DNA from: Heloderma charlesbogerti
Lineage: Eukaryota; Chordata; Lepidosauria; Squamata; Helodermatidae
DNA length: 64,000 nt
Direction of reading: 5' to 3'
NCBI GenBank assembly: GCA_026122225.1
Contig: JANEZZ010001494.1
Span: 992,001-1,056,000 of the forward strand
Below, one piece after another: positions 26,001-31,664 of this stretch. Both the position numbers and the translations under genes were made by a program. The notes beneath the pieces are model-generated. The model ran no database searches and was not told the DNA's origin. It was given only the letters and a program-made list of their open reading frames with translations. How positions within the stretch are numbered: the first letter of the stretch is position 1; each line of letters begins with the position of its first letter.

Positions 26001-29000
26001 CAACCCCGTGAGGTAGGTTGGGCTGAGAGTCTGTGACTGGCCCAAAGTCACCCAGTGAGCTTCCATGGCCAAGTGGGGACTAGAACCCAGATCTCCTGAC
26101 TCCCAGTCCAACAATCTCACCACTACACCGGCTCAGTGTTATAATACAAGTCTTTTAGCTGTCAAAAAGACACGGAGAATCCATTTACGCTGACTGTGCG
26201 TTAACATCCAGGAAGCAGGTAGCTAATTTAAAAGAACATGTACATCAGTAAATATTAAAGAGTGTTCCAGTACAAAGTTTATCTGTGTAATAACCTCCTC
26301 CCCAAAAGAGGCAACTATTGGACATTGCCCAAACATAAGAGTTTTAAACACCCTATATTATGTGTATTATGAAACATAGTAAAAAATTAGGGCCTGAATT
26401 TGCTTGTTTCTCCCGTTTCCTTCACATCCCATTTCCCCCTTTTGTAATAATGTGTATTAGATTATAAGCAGTAGTGACCGATGAAGGCTCTAGGGTAGGG
26501 CAAGCTTCAGGGTTGTGGGGTCAAGGTGCTGTGATCACCCCCTCCCACCCCTGACACCTACCCATTGACACCTACCTGGTGGGGCTGTTTGCGTTCTCTT
26601 CCCTTTCTCTTCCAGCTGTGGCAAGGCGGTCCCGGGTTGCAAAGTGAAGCTGATGAACGAGGACAAAGAGGGCAATGGGGAGATTTGCTTCTGGGGACGG
26701 ACTGTTTTCATGGGGTATTTGAACATGGAGGATAAGACCCGGGAAGCGATTGATGAAGATGGCTGGTTGCATTCTGGAGACCTTGGAAAGATAGACCAGG
26801 ACGGGTTTGTTTATGTCACTGGAAGAATTAAAGGTGAAATGCTCCTTCATTATGCATCACAGTGTCTACTCACTCCCAGGATAAATTACTCCACTAATAG
26901 GGGTTCTGAAATAATATCCCCAAACCCCAATAATAGAGTTATTGCTAAACACCCTATAACAACAAGAATGAATTACATATGTAGTGTAACTGCAGAATGC
27001 TGGTCTGAGGGCTTCTCCACACCAGGCTTTTTATCCTGCAACTTACTTGGGCTTCTGCTTCCGGATTCTTTGCAGGATTAAGATTGGCTCCTTATACGGG
27101 CTGACACGGGTTTTTTTTCAGGGACTTCCTTTATCTGCAAGTTCTACATGTTTCATTCAGCCACTAGATGGCACTGTGATATAGCAGAACTGCGCAATTT
27201 CACATGGCCATTAAAGCAGAATGACATTTATTACCACATTATCCCAGATCTTTTAAAAACCGTAATAAAGGTCAGAAAGCACAGGAGATGCCCTGGAGGT
27301 TGATGACATCGTGTAAAGGACCTGCAAACTTCCGTGAGTGACCATTCATGAGCGTACAATAAAAGCCTCATGTAGAAATGCTCAGAATTTGTTTCAGCAC
27401 ATTGCCTTTATCAATCAAGTCCATATCTGTAGATTTTAAGTCCTTGGGGAAAAAATCTTTTCTGTCCCACTTCAGTAGGCTGCGCCTCTCCACTCTACCA
27501 GTGGTAAAAGTGGCTTTATTGTAGCCTGAGCATCAAGTGGATCAGCGGCAACCATATCTCTGTGGTGGAGCACGTGCTTTGCATGCAGAATGTCCAAGCT
27601 TCAGTTTCTGACTTCTCCAACACCCATCAGGAACTCAGGGAGCAGCTGACAGGAAAGACTTTTCTCTCCTTGAGGCCCTGGGGAACAGTTGTTAGTCAGT
27701 CTGGACAATAGCTGGAGGAGACAGTAACTTTGCCTGCTGTTCCAAACAAGATACATGCTTCAGCTAACAGAAGCATTGGTGCCATTTGTGTGCTCGGAAA
27801 TGTGGGATGGAAAGGGGAGAAAATCTTTTAAAAATCTGAATGTGTTTTGCAGGTAATTTAGGTGTTACCTTTGAATTAAAGGAGGAAATTTTTTAAGGTT
27901 CTTTTTTTTAGTGCTTTAAGGGGGAGACCCCCAAGCCAAACACCCTTTGTTTTCTCCCCTTGTCAAAGGTAAAATCTTTGCCTTTTGGGTTCTGTGGTCA
28001 CCTCCATTAACATCCCCGCCTTTGCCAAAGACTCGGTGAATTGTCCTGGCCTGCCCCCTTTTGGTGTTTTTGCAGATGGCACTTCAGTATAGCAATCTGT
28101 AGAACGTTACACGTAGGGATGTCAGAGAAATCCGCAATGGAATCAAATGAGTTTGGATTTCTATGAATCCCACCTGTGGATTTCACAACGGACCAGCTTT
28201 TCCCGAGTTGCACAGATTCTGTGGACTTGCAGAGTGGTTTCTTTACTTTCCAGAATTGTATGCAAATTTAGATGTAGAAAAATACGTAAAATTAAAAAAC
28301 AACACCTGCTTGATAATGTGCATTTTCCCTATATGCTAAAGCAATAATGCACATTTTGGGGGGATTGGTGCATGGGAGGGGGGATGTCCGCATTTGTGAA
28401 TTTCCACAAATTTGGGAAATTGGAAAAATCCGATTGCGTCAGTGAGTGGACACCAGAATGAAAGGCACCTGACAATTTGCGAAATGTAGATGGAACGGAT
28501 TTTTACAAAATCTGTACATCCGTAATTGCACGGAGTCCTTTCCTCCTTGAGGCCCAGTTCATCCGCGGTGTGGGGAAGAGGCATAACTCAGCAAGTAGAG
28601 GACCTGCTCTGCCTGCAGTCTGAATGTCCCAGGTTCAGCCTCTGGCACCTCCAGTTAAAAAGATCAGCTGGCAGGCGATGAAAAAGATCTTTCTCTGTCT
28701 AAGATCCTGGACAGCCAGTGCCAAAGCAGACAGCTGAATTAGATGGACAAATGACCTGACCTGATATAAAGCAGCTTCCTAGAGCTGTGATGGCAAAACT
28801 TGTTCCTGGACTGTCCCACTTTTCAGCAAGTGCAAGGAAGAGCATAGATTAGTGCTTTTGCCATGGGACCTTGGCATCTAAAGTGTATCTGAGTTGGTGA
28901 CTTGGCATTCATGTGCATGCGCCTACATGCATGTGTACTGGAGATGAGATGGAGCTGCACCTGACTGCTAGTGAACCAGGAGAGGGGCATGGACCCTGGA

Positions 29001-29655
29001 CCTGAAGGAGAACTCTTGGCAGCTCACCCCAAGAGCTTTCTCCCAAAGGGCAGGAATAGAGTCAACATATGGTAGAGTAATGCACTAGGGGCAGGTATAT
29101 AAATAAGAGTTGATGAAGTATATGGGTGTAGGGGGTGTTTTGCTTGCACACGTGTTCAGAATGTAAAGGCCAAACTAGACATGTCAGTAGCGCCTTTGCA
29201 TTTAACATCCACAAAAAAAAAAAGCGTGAGTGTGATAAATCTTGGGATTGCAGCAAGTGGTGAGGGAGAGTTTAACCCTTTTCTTGCTTGCTGTAGTCCT
29301 GATGGAAATGGCTTCTCTGAAGCTGCTGTTTGCATAGGGATGAAAACTCCAGTTATTAGCACCAATGGAGGATTTCCCCCCAATGTAAATAGCAGCTTAA
29401 AATTTTCAGTAAAATTTTTAAAATAGCAGTGATTTTCAGCAGTACTGTAGCAGGGGAGGAACAGGTTAAACTCCCCGTCCTTACCTGCCAGGTTCCTGAT
29501 AATTATCAGCCCCTGCCCCAATGTGGCAGTTTCCACAGTAATTGCAAAGGTGCTTCAAATGTAAGATCTAGATCCTCTCACAACAAACTGCTTAGTACAT
29601 TTTCTGAGCACAAGAGCAAGACATCCTCCCACTTGGCACCATCTTGAGAAACGCG

Positions 29656-29704
<49 letters not shown>

Positions 29705-31664
29705 CAATAAGTGATTCCTGTTCCTAGAGATCATCATTACAGCTGGGGGGGAAAATGTCCCTCCAGTCCCCCTCGAAGATGCTGTCAAAAAGGAGCTGCC
29801 GGGGCTTGTTAGCAATGCCATGCTGATTGGAGATCAAAAGAAGTTCTTGTCCATGCTACTGACTTTAAAGGTACTACAGGGTGCAAGCATGATTAAACAT
29901 TTAAGACTGGTTTATTTATGGTATTTTATCTGGCTTTTCAGATAATTATTGTCCCCTAAAGCAGCTCACATCAATAAAAAAAGAGACAGGCCCTGCCATC
30001 AGGCTTAAAAACTAAAAATATAAACAAGGGAAGGAGAGTGGAGGGAAAAGGTAGCAGAGGGAGATCAATTCTTCAAGGCCAGTGCAAAATGGTGAGTGAT
30101 AAGCATGCATTTATAACCAGTTCAGACCAGGATAATCTTCCCTTGCTGGAGTTCTTGCTTGAATAGTAATTGGTGGCTTTCATTCGTTTGGCCAGTGCAT
30201 GAGGCCAGAGCGTACTTTCTGAGGAACGCACAAGATGGAGTCTGGCCCCATTTAAGTCAGCTTCCACAGAATGATGGCAGTAGCAGTCGAACACATCTGG
30301 AGGGCACCAGGTTGGGGAAGGGTGGCATAACATAAATACATGCATGAAATTTATTTATTCCATTGCAGTCGTAAATATGAAAAGGCTCTGCGTTTTCTTT
30401 CAGTGTTCAGTGGATTCTGATACATCTGAACCTACAGACAGTCTGACCCAAGAAGCTAGAGATTTCTGCCAGAAAGTTGGCAGCAAAGCCACTCAAGTGT
30501 CCGAGATCGTAAGGACGAGAGATCAGGCCATTTATCGGGCCATCCAAGATGGCATAGACCGGGTCAATGAGTGTGCAGTCGCCAACGTTCAGCGCATTCA
30601 GAAGTGGGCAGTCCTAGGAAAGGATTTTTCCATTTCTGGTGGAGAATTTGGTAAGTCTTCCCAATGCTGCGTTACAGCCTGGAATTTCATAGGCTGAGGG
30701 AGGTGCTTGACATATTTAGCTGAGGATGCATAGGGCAGAAAGGTCACAAACAAGTAGCATCTTGAGCCAAACACACTTTGTATGGGAGACATATGAAGCT
30801 GATTTATACTGAGCCAGACCTTTGATCCACCTAGGAACATTGGAAGGTGTCTTACACGGAGTCAGTTGCTTGGTCCATCTAGCCCATTATTGTCGACACT
30901 GGCTGGCAGCAATGGCTCTCCAGGGTTTCATGTGGAAATTTCTTTTCCAGCTTTAACTGGAGATGCCGGGGATAGAACCTGAGACCTTCTGCCTGCAAAG
31001 CAGTTGCTGCATCACTGAGCCACAGCAACTAGCCCAGGATGGTCTACTCCAGCTTTCCCCAATGTAGTGCCATCCAGATGTTTTGGACTACAACACCCAG
31101 CATTCCTGACCATTGGCCATGCCGGCTGGGGCTGATAGCCATTTAAGTCCAGAACATCTGGAGGGCTCCAGGGTGGGGAAGGCTGGTCTGCTTTGACAAG
31201 TGGCCAAAGGCTCCATCAGACTCTCCCAGCCCAGTGATCTGTTCTACTGGTGATGCTAGGGATTGAACCTGCAATCTTCTGCATGCAAAACCTGCACTCC
31301 TCCAATGACCTATTGACTTCCCCATAAACTAATCAGGGACTGCTGCCAAAGAATGCAGCCCCCAGGCTGCAACTGAGATTTGATCATTTGCTGAGAACAT
31401 CTGCTGGTACAGATGTCACATTCCTAATATACGCCTGATGCTTTTTCATGTTTTAATGAACATCTAAGTTGGGACTCGAAGATTGCAGAGGCTACTTCCT
31501 ACTTTTTGTTGTGGGAGAGCAAATCCACCCTTTCCATAAACATCTCCCCTACAACAACCTGCTAACGTCACTTCCCTTCCATTTCAGGTCCGACAATGAA
31601 ATTAAAGCGGCAAACTGTTGTTGAGAAGTACAAAGATGAAATCAATTCCTTTTATGAAAATTAA
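4634..31664 (+). CDS. ACSBG1: ACSBG1, bubblegum-family long-chain acyl-CoA synthetase (14 coding exons, spliced)
   Basis: The enzyme uses ATP to join long- and very-long-chain fatty acids to coenzyme A through an acyl-AMP intermediate; in mammals it is cytosolic/ER-associated in brain, adrenal and gonad (family knowledge). Joining 4634-4656, 6692-6753, 9264-9481, 10640-10728, 12793-12913, 13750-13830, 17215-17364, 20601-20777, 21490-21671, 24862-25092, 26616-26833, 29728-29870, 30404-30650 and 31588-31664 gives 2019 nt, 672 residues plus stop, with no frame break and GT/AG at every junction. Adenylation motifs are visible: P-loop [11 protein letters not shown] at residues 231-241, YGMSETTGP at 424-432, GWLHSGD at 494-500, TGRIKE at 513-518, then GGENVPP. 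As I recall the human protein it is ACSBG1 rather than ACSBG2, and the neighbouring IDH3A and CIB2 support this. Human ACSBG1 is about 724 residues with 14 exons; the difference is in the N-terminus. Exons 3-14 are very secure, exons 1-2 are inferred from phase and splice sites. Confidence 0.95.
4693..5150 (+). repeat. Interspersed repeat, inverted relative to 28105-28540
   Basis: Contains ttgtaaaatctgctccgtct gcatttcgtgg, gtcaggtgcctttcattccg and aaatccaaactcatcccatt gtgg. The complement of these blocks occurs at 28105-28540. It is in ACSBG1 intron 1, just after the predicted first exon. Confidence 0.65.
6692..6753 (+). CDS. ACSBG1: ACSBG1 coding exon 2
   Basis: The acceptor is a pyrimidine run ending cctcag at 6691 and the donor is a perfect gtaagt at 6754. 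It is 62 nt and open in the one frame that joins exon 3, encoding a hydrophilic, variable stretch ([20 protein letters not shown]). This part of the protein is poorly conserved in the family, so support comes from splice sites and phase, not homology. Confidence 0.65.
8037..8825 (+). repeat. Long interspersed repeat, copy 1 (shared with 21958-22640)
   Basis: It begins agtgctgtgctgaaaatttc and ends aattttgagaggccatctgt gcacagctct. Internally it contains gagaaattcagtgaaattg and a TGAGGTG-type block. It is about 790 bp in ACSBG1 intron 2. Its class is not recognised. Confidence 0.65.
9264..9481 (+). CDS. ACSBG1: ACSBG1 coding exon 3
   Basis: The acceptor is tgttttacag and the donor gtaaat. It encodes [16 protein letters not shown] and continues through TVHQMF to KAAKSFLK, residues 29-101. 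This is the start of the conserved bubblegum synthetase region (human LWTT...TVHRMF...AAKGFLK). Confidence 0.93.
9596..9775 (+). repeat. Interspersed repeat shared with the centre of the MITE at 22791
   Basis: It contains gtttccaatgaggcttgtgc, gctgagccactattttgcac ctgg and gatctcaggtttctagcaa. The reverse complement of these blocks occurs at 22930-23080. The family is not identified. It lies in ACSBG1 intron 3. Confidence 0.65.
10640..10728 (+). CDS. ACSBG1: ACSBG1 coding exon 4
   Basis: It follows a T-rich acceptor (ttttaaag) and ends at donor gtaagg. It encodes [20 protein letters not shown] and [10 protein letters not shown], a nearly invariant block of ACSBG proteins. It ends two bases into a Gly codon completed by exon 5. 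Confidence 0.96.
10995..11207. mobile_element. Palindromic MITE, family B (hAT-like)
   Basis: Left arm caggggaggctggtggctcc, and right arm ending in its imperfect complement. The arms are about 100 bp and include aaaggagctatcc on the left and ggatagctccttta on the right. It lies in ACSBG1 intron 4. See copies at 21150 and 22791. Confidence 0.75.
11227..11254. repeat. (CCAG)n short repeat
   Basis: Six to seven CCAG units; a shorter similar run with a related flank (actgttccagccagccagcc) occurs at 13170-13192. Confidence 0.9.
12530..12630. repeat. Short self-complementary repeat, same family as 15838
   Basis: Contains ctgcaatcctagtgcgcaca tgtttacctgtgagcaag and gaatgacttccgggtaaatg tgcataaggttgcac, matching the family described at 15838 with inverted-repeat ends. 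Confidence 0.6.
12793..12913 (+). CDS. ACSBG1: ACSBG1 coding exon 5
   Basis: The acceptor is tttttttaaag...ccccccag (long pyrimidine run) and the donor gtagga. It encodes [20 protein letters not shown] and on to QKQLDKIMQ, ending in phase 0 at residue 171. Confidence 0.96.
13750..13830 (+). CDS. ACSBG1: ACSBG1 coding exon 6
   Basis: The acceptor is acacag and the donor gtatgt. It has 27 codons encoding [17 protein letters not shown] through CPNLYA, residues 172-198, matching the human [17 protein letters not shown] segment. Confidence 0.96.
13971..14015. repeat. (GAGT)n/(GA)n microsatellite
   Basis: gtgagtgagtgagtgag passes into a (GA)n run. It is in ACSBG1 intron 6, 140 bp after exon 6. 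Confidence 0.95.
14695..14830 (+). repeat. Interspersed repeat tail (ctgcccaatagccaaagctc type)
   Basis: actgcccaatagccaaagct ttctgggtggtgtacaata followed by an A-rich tract with ataaaaccag words. The same start occurs at 10795-10830, 18235-18275 and, reversed, at 2700-2740. It is probably a SINE or LINE tail. Confidence 0.6.
15838..15918. repeat. Short self-complementary repeat (gcaatcc...gagtaagtccca type)
   Basis: ggctgcaatccaattcacac ttatc, then gagtaagtcccactgaaat and its complement gtgggacttacttctgagta. Related pieces lie at 198-225, 5150-5200, 12530-12625, 34380-34440 and 52495-52560. It is a frequent family in this genome; the class is not certain. Confidence 0.7.
16102..16270 (+). 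mobile_element. BovB LINE 3' end, 5'-truncated, with 12-bp target duplication
   Basis: The translated + strand gives the C-terminal tail of a BovB reverse-transcriptase ORF ([20 protein letters not shown] then [13 protein letters not shown] and [12 protein letters not shown]), followed by the (ACA)n-type BovB terminus. It is flanked by the direct repeat accaaaggatgg at 16090-16101 and 16271-16282, a target-site duplication. It lies in ACSBG1 intron 6. Confidence 0.9.
17215..17364 (+). CDS. ACSBG1: ACSBG1 coding exon 7 (AMP-binding P-loop)
   Basis: The acceptor is ttcggtag and the donor gtaagt. It has 50 codons, residues 199-248, and carries the ATP/AMP signature [11 protein letters not shown] at residues 231-241 followed by VMLSHDN. 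This is the diagnostic phosphate-binding loop of the adenylate-forming superfamily. Confidence 0.98.
17520..17733. repeat. Palindromic MITE-like element beside ACSBG1 exon 7
   Basis: Left arm gtcaaaaaagaaacagctgc accagttgaactcccaatgc runs to gattcttttggagga; right arm from tcctccaaaggaatctcc to actggtgcagctgtttcttt tttgac. The arms are about 95 bp and roughly 85-90% complementary by eye. The element lies 156 bp downstream of the exon 7 donor. Confidence 0.8.
18300..18425 (-). mobile_element. CR1 LINE fragment
   Basis: The plus strand has aatcattttggttgcccta and cagtattccaagcaggacc, matching the 3' CR1 segment also present at about 54340-54440. It is minus oriented and short. Confidence 0.6.
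18440..18481. repeat. (TG)n microsatellite with CG interruptions
   Basis: It is a TG run broken by gcgtgcgtg words. It is in ACSBG1 intron 7. Confidence 0.95.
18596..18806 (+). mobile_element. tRNA-derived SINE, family 1
   Basis: The tRNA-like head is decayed (aaggatcataactcagtcat), then ggtcccaggtttagtctctg and gagctggatggacaaatcat ctgacctgg, ending ggtgctttcctatg. The same layout recurs at 24579, 27548, 28571, 30784, 40619, 56402 and 57420. It lies in ACSBG1 intron 7. Confidence 0.78.
19780..20260 (+). mobile_element. L1-like LINE ORF2 C-terminal fragment
   Basis: A 70-codon frame (19812-20024) reads [20 protein letters not shown], then [16 protein letters not shown], a CxxC...H...C knuckle typical of L1-group ORF2 C-termini. 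Downstream the frame shifts and stops (through 20260), so it is dead. It lies in ACSBG1 intron 7. The related reverse-strand copy at 26143-26400 shares this sequence. Confidence 0.7.
20285..20420 (+). mobile_element. CR1 LINE fragment
   Basis: The short segment with gagggctccttgatcccacc tggaatactgtgtaaaggtc resembles the CR1 ORF2 3' coding part in plus orientation. It follows the L1-like fragment and precedes ACSBG1 exon 8. Confidence 0.55.
20601..20777 (+). CDS. ACSBG1: ACSBG1 coding exon 8
   Basis: The acceptor is tcttggacag and the donor gtacta. It has 59 codons, residues 249-307, including [20 protein letters not shown], a highly conserved substrate-domain motif. Confidence 0.97.
21039..21470 (-). 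mobile_element. CR1 LINE tail split by a palindromic MITE
   Basis: Bases 21039-21149 and 21394-21470 together resemble the CR1 tail seen at 54030-54170 (gttccatagtttaactgtg, then cttttgtctgtcctgaatct and agcttcatggga). The two parts are separated by the palindrome at 21150-21385. It lies in ACSBG1 intron 8, directly before exon 9. Confidence 0.75.
21150..21385. mobile_element. Palindromic MITE, family B, with 8-bp target duplication
   Basis: 236 bp with terminal inverted repeats (caatggaggctggtggc at left, gccaccagcctccacag at right) and long complementary arms. It is flanked by gtatgaag at 21142-21149 and 21386-21393. Inverted repeats plus an 8-bp duplication fit a non-autonomous hAT element. 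Confidence 0.85.
21490..21671 (+). CDS. ACSBG1: ACSBG1 coding exon 9
   Basis: The acceptor is ccttcacag and the donor gtttgt (weak but GT). It encodes [20 protein letters not shown] then VWEKIMEKI and [15 protein letters not shown]. The base composition is more GC-rich than the flanking intron. It ends two bases into a Ser codon completed by exon 10. Confidence 0.96.
21711..21958 (-). mobile_element. tRNA-derived SINE, family 2
   Basis: The minus strand begins with a tRNA-like head (gtggtgtagtggtgagagtg) followed by gggagccgcgagatccaggt and the body seen in five other copies (gccagtcacagactctcag; cctgccttttttcctcttgc in plus). It ends near a TTTATTTATT tail. It lies in ACSBG1 intron 9, just after exon 9. 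Confidence 0.8.
21958..22640 (+). repeat. Long interspersed repeat, copy 2 (shared with 8037-8825)
   Basis: It begins ctagtgctgtgccgaaaatt tc and ends gagaattttgagaggtcctt tgtgcacagttcta, in the same orientation as copy 1. It is in ACSBG1 intron 9, right after a family 2 SINE. Confidence 0.65.
22791..23234. mobile_element. Palindromic MITE, family B, with another repeat nested inside
   Basis: It starts cagtggaggctggtgtctcc and ends with the complementary ccaccagcctccactg. The centre (about 22915-23105) is an unrelated repeat, which is also found in reverse orientation at 9596-9775. It lies in ACSBG1 intron 9. Confidence 0.78.
23993..24048 (+). repeat. tRNA-like SINE head
   Basis: The plus strand reads gggccgtagctcagtggtag agcacctgctttgcctgcag followed by gatccgaggttc, resembling a tRNA 5' half with an A box and a B-box-like motif. 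It lacks a complete cloverleaf and matches the SINE family 1 head, so it is a SINE fragment, not a tRNA gene. Confidence 0.75.
24233..24306. repeat. 37-bp perfect tandem duplication
   Basis: A 37-bp unit beginning gaagagcagttgtctcagca occurs twice head to tail at 24233-24269 and 24270-24306 with no mismatch seen, implying a recent duplication or replication slippage. It is in ACSBG1 intron 9. Confidence 0.9.
24579..24712 (+). mobile_element. tRNA-derived SINE, family 1, 5'-truncated
   Basis: Its body runs from catctccagttaaaaggatc to gctagatggacaaatag and ggcagcttccagtg. The tRNA head is absent. Confidence 0.7.
24862..25092 (+). CDS. ACSBG1: ACSBG1 coding exon 10
   Basis: The acceptor is gtgttctttag and the donor gtaaac. 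It encodes residues 369-444 with the second adenylation motif YGMSETTGP at 424-432, preceded by [20 protein letters not shown]. Confidence 0.97.
25545..25880 (-). mobile_element. Probable LINE 3' tail (AT-rich)
   Basis: AT-rich sequence with (TA)n and short (CA)n tracts lies between exon 10 and the SINE. Its position next to the minus-strand L1-like piece suggests it is the 3' tail of that element. It has no independent diagnostic motif. Confidence 0.35.
25882..25924. repeat. (ATTC)n microsatellite
   Basis: About ten ATTC units form the tail of the family 2 SINE at 25882-26142. Confidence 0.95.
25882..26142 (-). mobile_element. tRNA-derived SINE, family 2, with (ATTC)n tail
   Basis: It has the same body as 21711-21958: ggaacccaaggcggcataca, tgactggcccaaagtcaccc and ctagaacccagatctcctga. 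The 3' end on the minus strand is an expanded (GAAT)n, seen as (ATTC)n at 25882-25924. It is inserted in the L1-like region of ACSBG1 intron 10. Confidence 0.82.
26143..26400 (-). mobile_element. L1-like LINE fragment (minus copy of the 19780 family)
   Basis: The minus strand resembles 19900-20090: caatagttgcctctttt, the HMFGQCP-like codons and the gtaaatggattctccgtg segment are visible in reverse. The AT-rich segment 25545-25880 to its left may be the 3' part of the same element, now separated by a SINE at 25882-26142. Confidence 0.6.
26616..26833 (+). CDS. ACSBG1: ACSBG1 coding exon 11
   Basis: The acceptor is tctcttccag and the donor gtgaaa. It encodes residues 445-518, including [38 protein letters not shown] (ribose-binding Asp in SGD) and TGRIK. 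The Glu codon is split with exon 12. Confidence 0.97.
27285..27395 (+). repeat. Short interspersed repeat, copy of 1685-1790
   Basis: Contains tgtaaaggacctgcaaactt ccgtgag and gcgtacaataaaagcctcat. It is the best-preserved of the three copies. It is in ACSBG1 intron 11. Confidence 0.6.
27548..27720 (+). mobile_element. tRNA-derived SINE, family 1, 3'-incomplete
   Basis: The head gcaaccatatctctgtggtg gagcacgtgctttgcatgca is the A-box-like and B-box-like region, followed by a diverged body ending about 27720. It lies in ACSBG1 intron 11. Confidence 0.7.
28105..28540 (-). repeat. Interspersed repeat, inverted copy of 4693-5150
   Basis: Contains gagtttggatttctatgaat cc, gaatgaaaggcacctgacaa and gatttttacaaaatctgtac, the reverse complements of blocks in 4693-5150. 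It is in ACSBG1 intron 11. Confidence 0.65.
28571..28792 (+). mobile_element. tRNA-derived SINE, family 1, near full length
   Basis: It starts ggggaagaggcataactcag caagtagaggacctgctctg, continues ggttcagcctctggcacctc and ends ctgatataaagcagcttcct ag. It is one of the best-preserved copies here. It lies in ACSBG1 intron 11. Confidence 0.8.
29656..29702. repeat. (GT)n/(GA)n compound microsatellite next to ACSBG1 exon 12
   Basis: gtgtgtgtgtgtgag continues as a (GA)n run ending 25 bp before the exon 12 acceptor, overlapping the usual branch-point and pyrimidine-tract zone. Confidence 0.95.
29728..29870 (+). CDS. ACSBG1: ACSBG1 coding exon 12
   Basis: The acceptor ttcctag lies only about 25 bases after an (AG)n microsatellite at 29670-29702, so the branch region abuts a simple repeat. 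The donor is gtacta. It encodes [20 protein letters not shown] and [20 protein letters not shown], residues 519-565, the start of the mobile C-terminal domain. Confidence 0.97.
30280..30326. repeat. Hairpin repeat, family A, right-arm fragment
   Basis: The segment cgaacacatctggagggcac caggttggggaagggtgg matches the right arm of family A. It lies about 75 bp upstream of ACSBG1 exon 13. Confidence 0.65.
30404..30650 (+). CDS. ACSBG1: ACSBG1 coding exon 13
   Basis: The acceptor is ttttctttcag and the donor gtaagt. It has 82 codons plus one base: [20 protein letters not shown] through [19 protein letters not shown]. The [17 protein letters not shown] block is diagnostic of the family's C-terminus. 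Confidence 0.97.
30784..31016 (-). mobile_element. tRNA-derived SINE, family 1, minus orientation (composite)
   Basis: The plus strand reads gggagacatatgaagctga at the 3' end of the SINE and gacctgagaccttctgcctg caaagcagttgctgcatcac at the reversed head. A duplicated 3' segment (gaaggtgtcttacacggag) suggests two overlapping copies. It lies in ACSBG1 intron 13. Confidence 0.7.
31052..31187. repeat. Hairpin repeat, family A
   Basis: An imperfect palindrome with arms ttccccaatgtagtgccatc cagatgttttggactacaac and aagtccagaacatctggagg gctccagggtggggaa, loop around ccattggccatgccggctgg. It is in ACSBG1 intron 13. Family A recurs at 30280, 36785, 45502, 49599, 49752, 52961, 56510 and 57331. Confidence 0.85.
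31192..31325 (-). mobile_element. tRNA-derived SINE, family 1, minus fragment
   Basis: The plus strand has gattgaacctgcaatcttct gcatgcaaaacctgcactcc, the reversed tRNA-like head. It is separated from the copy at 30784 by a hairpin repeat at 31052-31187. Confidence 0.6.
31588..31664 (+). CDS. ACSBG1: ACSBG1 coding exon 14 and stop
   Basis: The acceptor is ccatttcag. It encodes [20 protein letters not shown] then FYEN and the TAA stop at 31662-31664. PTMKLKR is the conserved terminal motif. An ATTAAA hexamer overlaps the stop codon (31660-31665). Confidence 0.97.
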
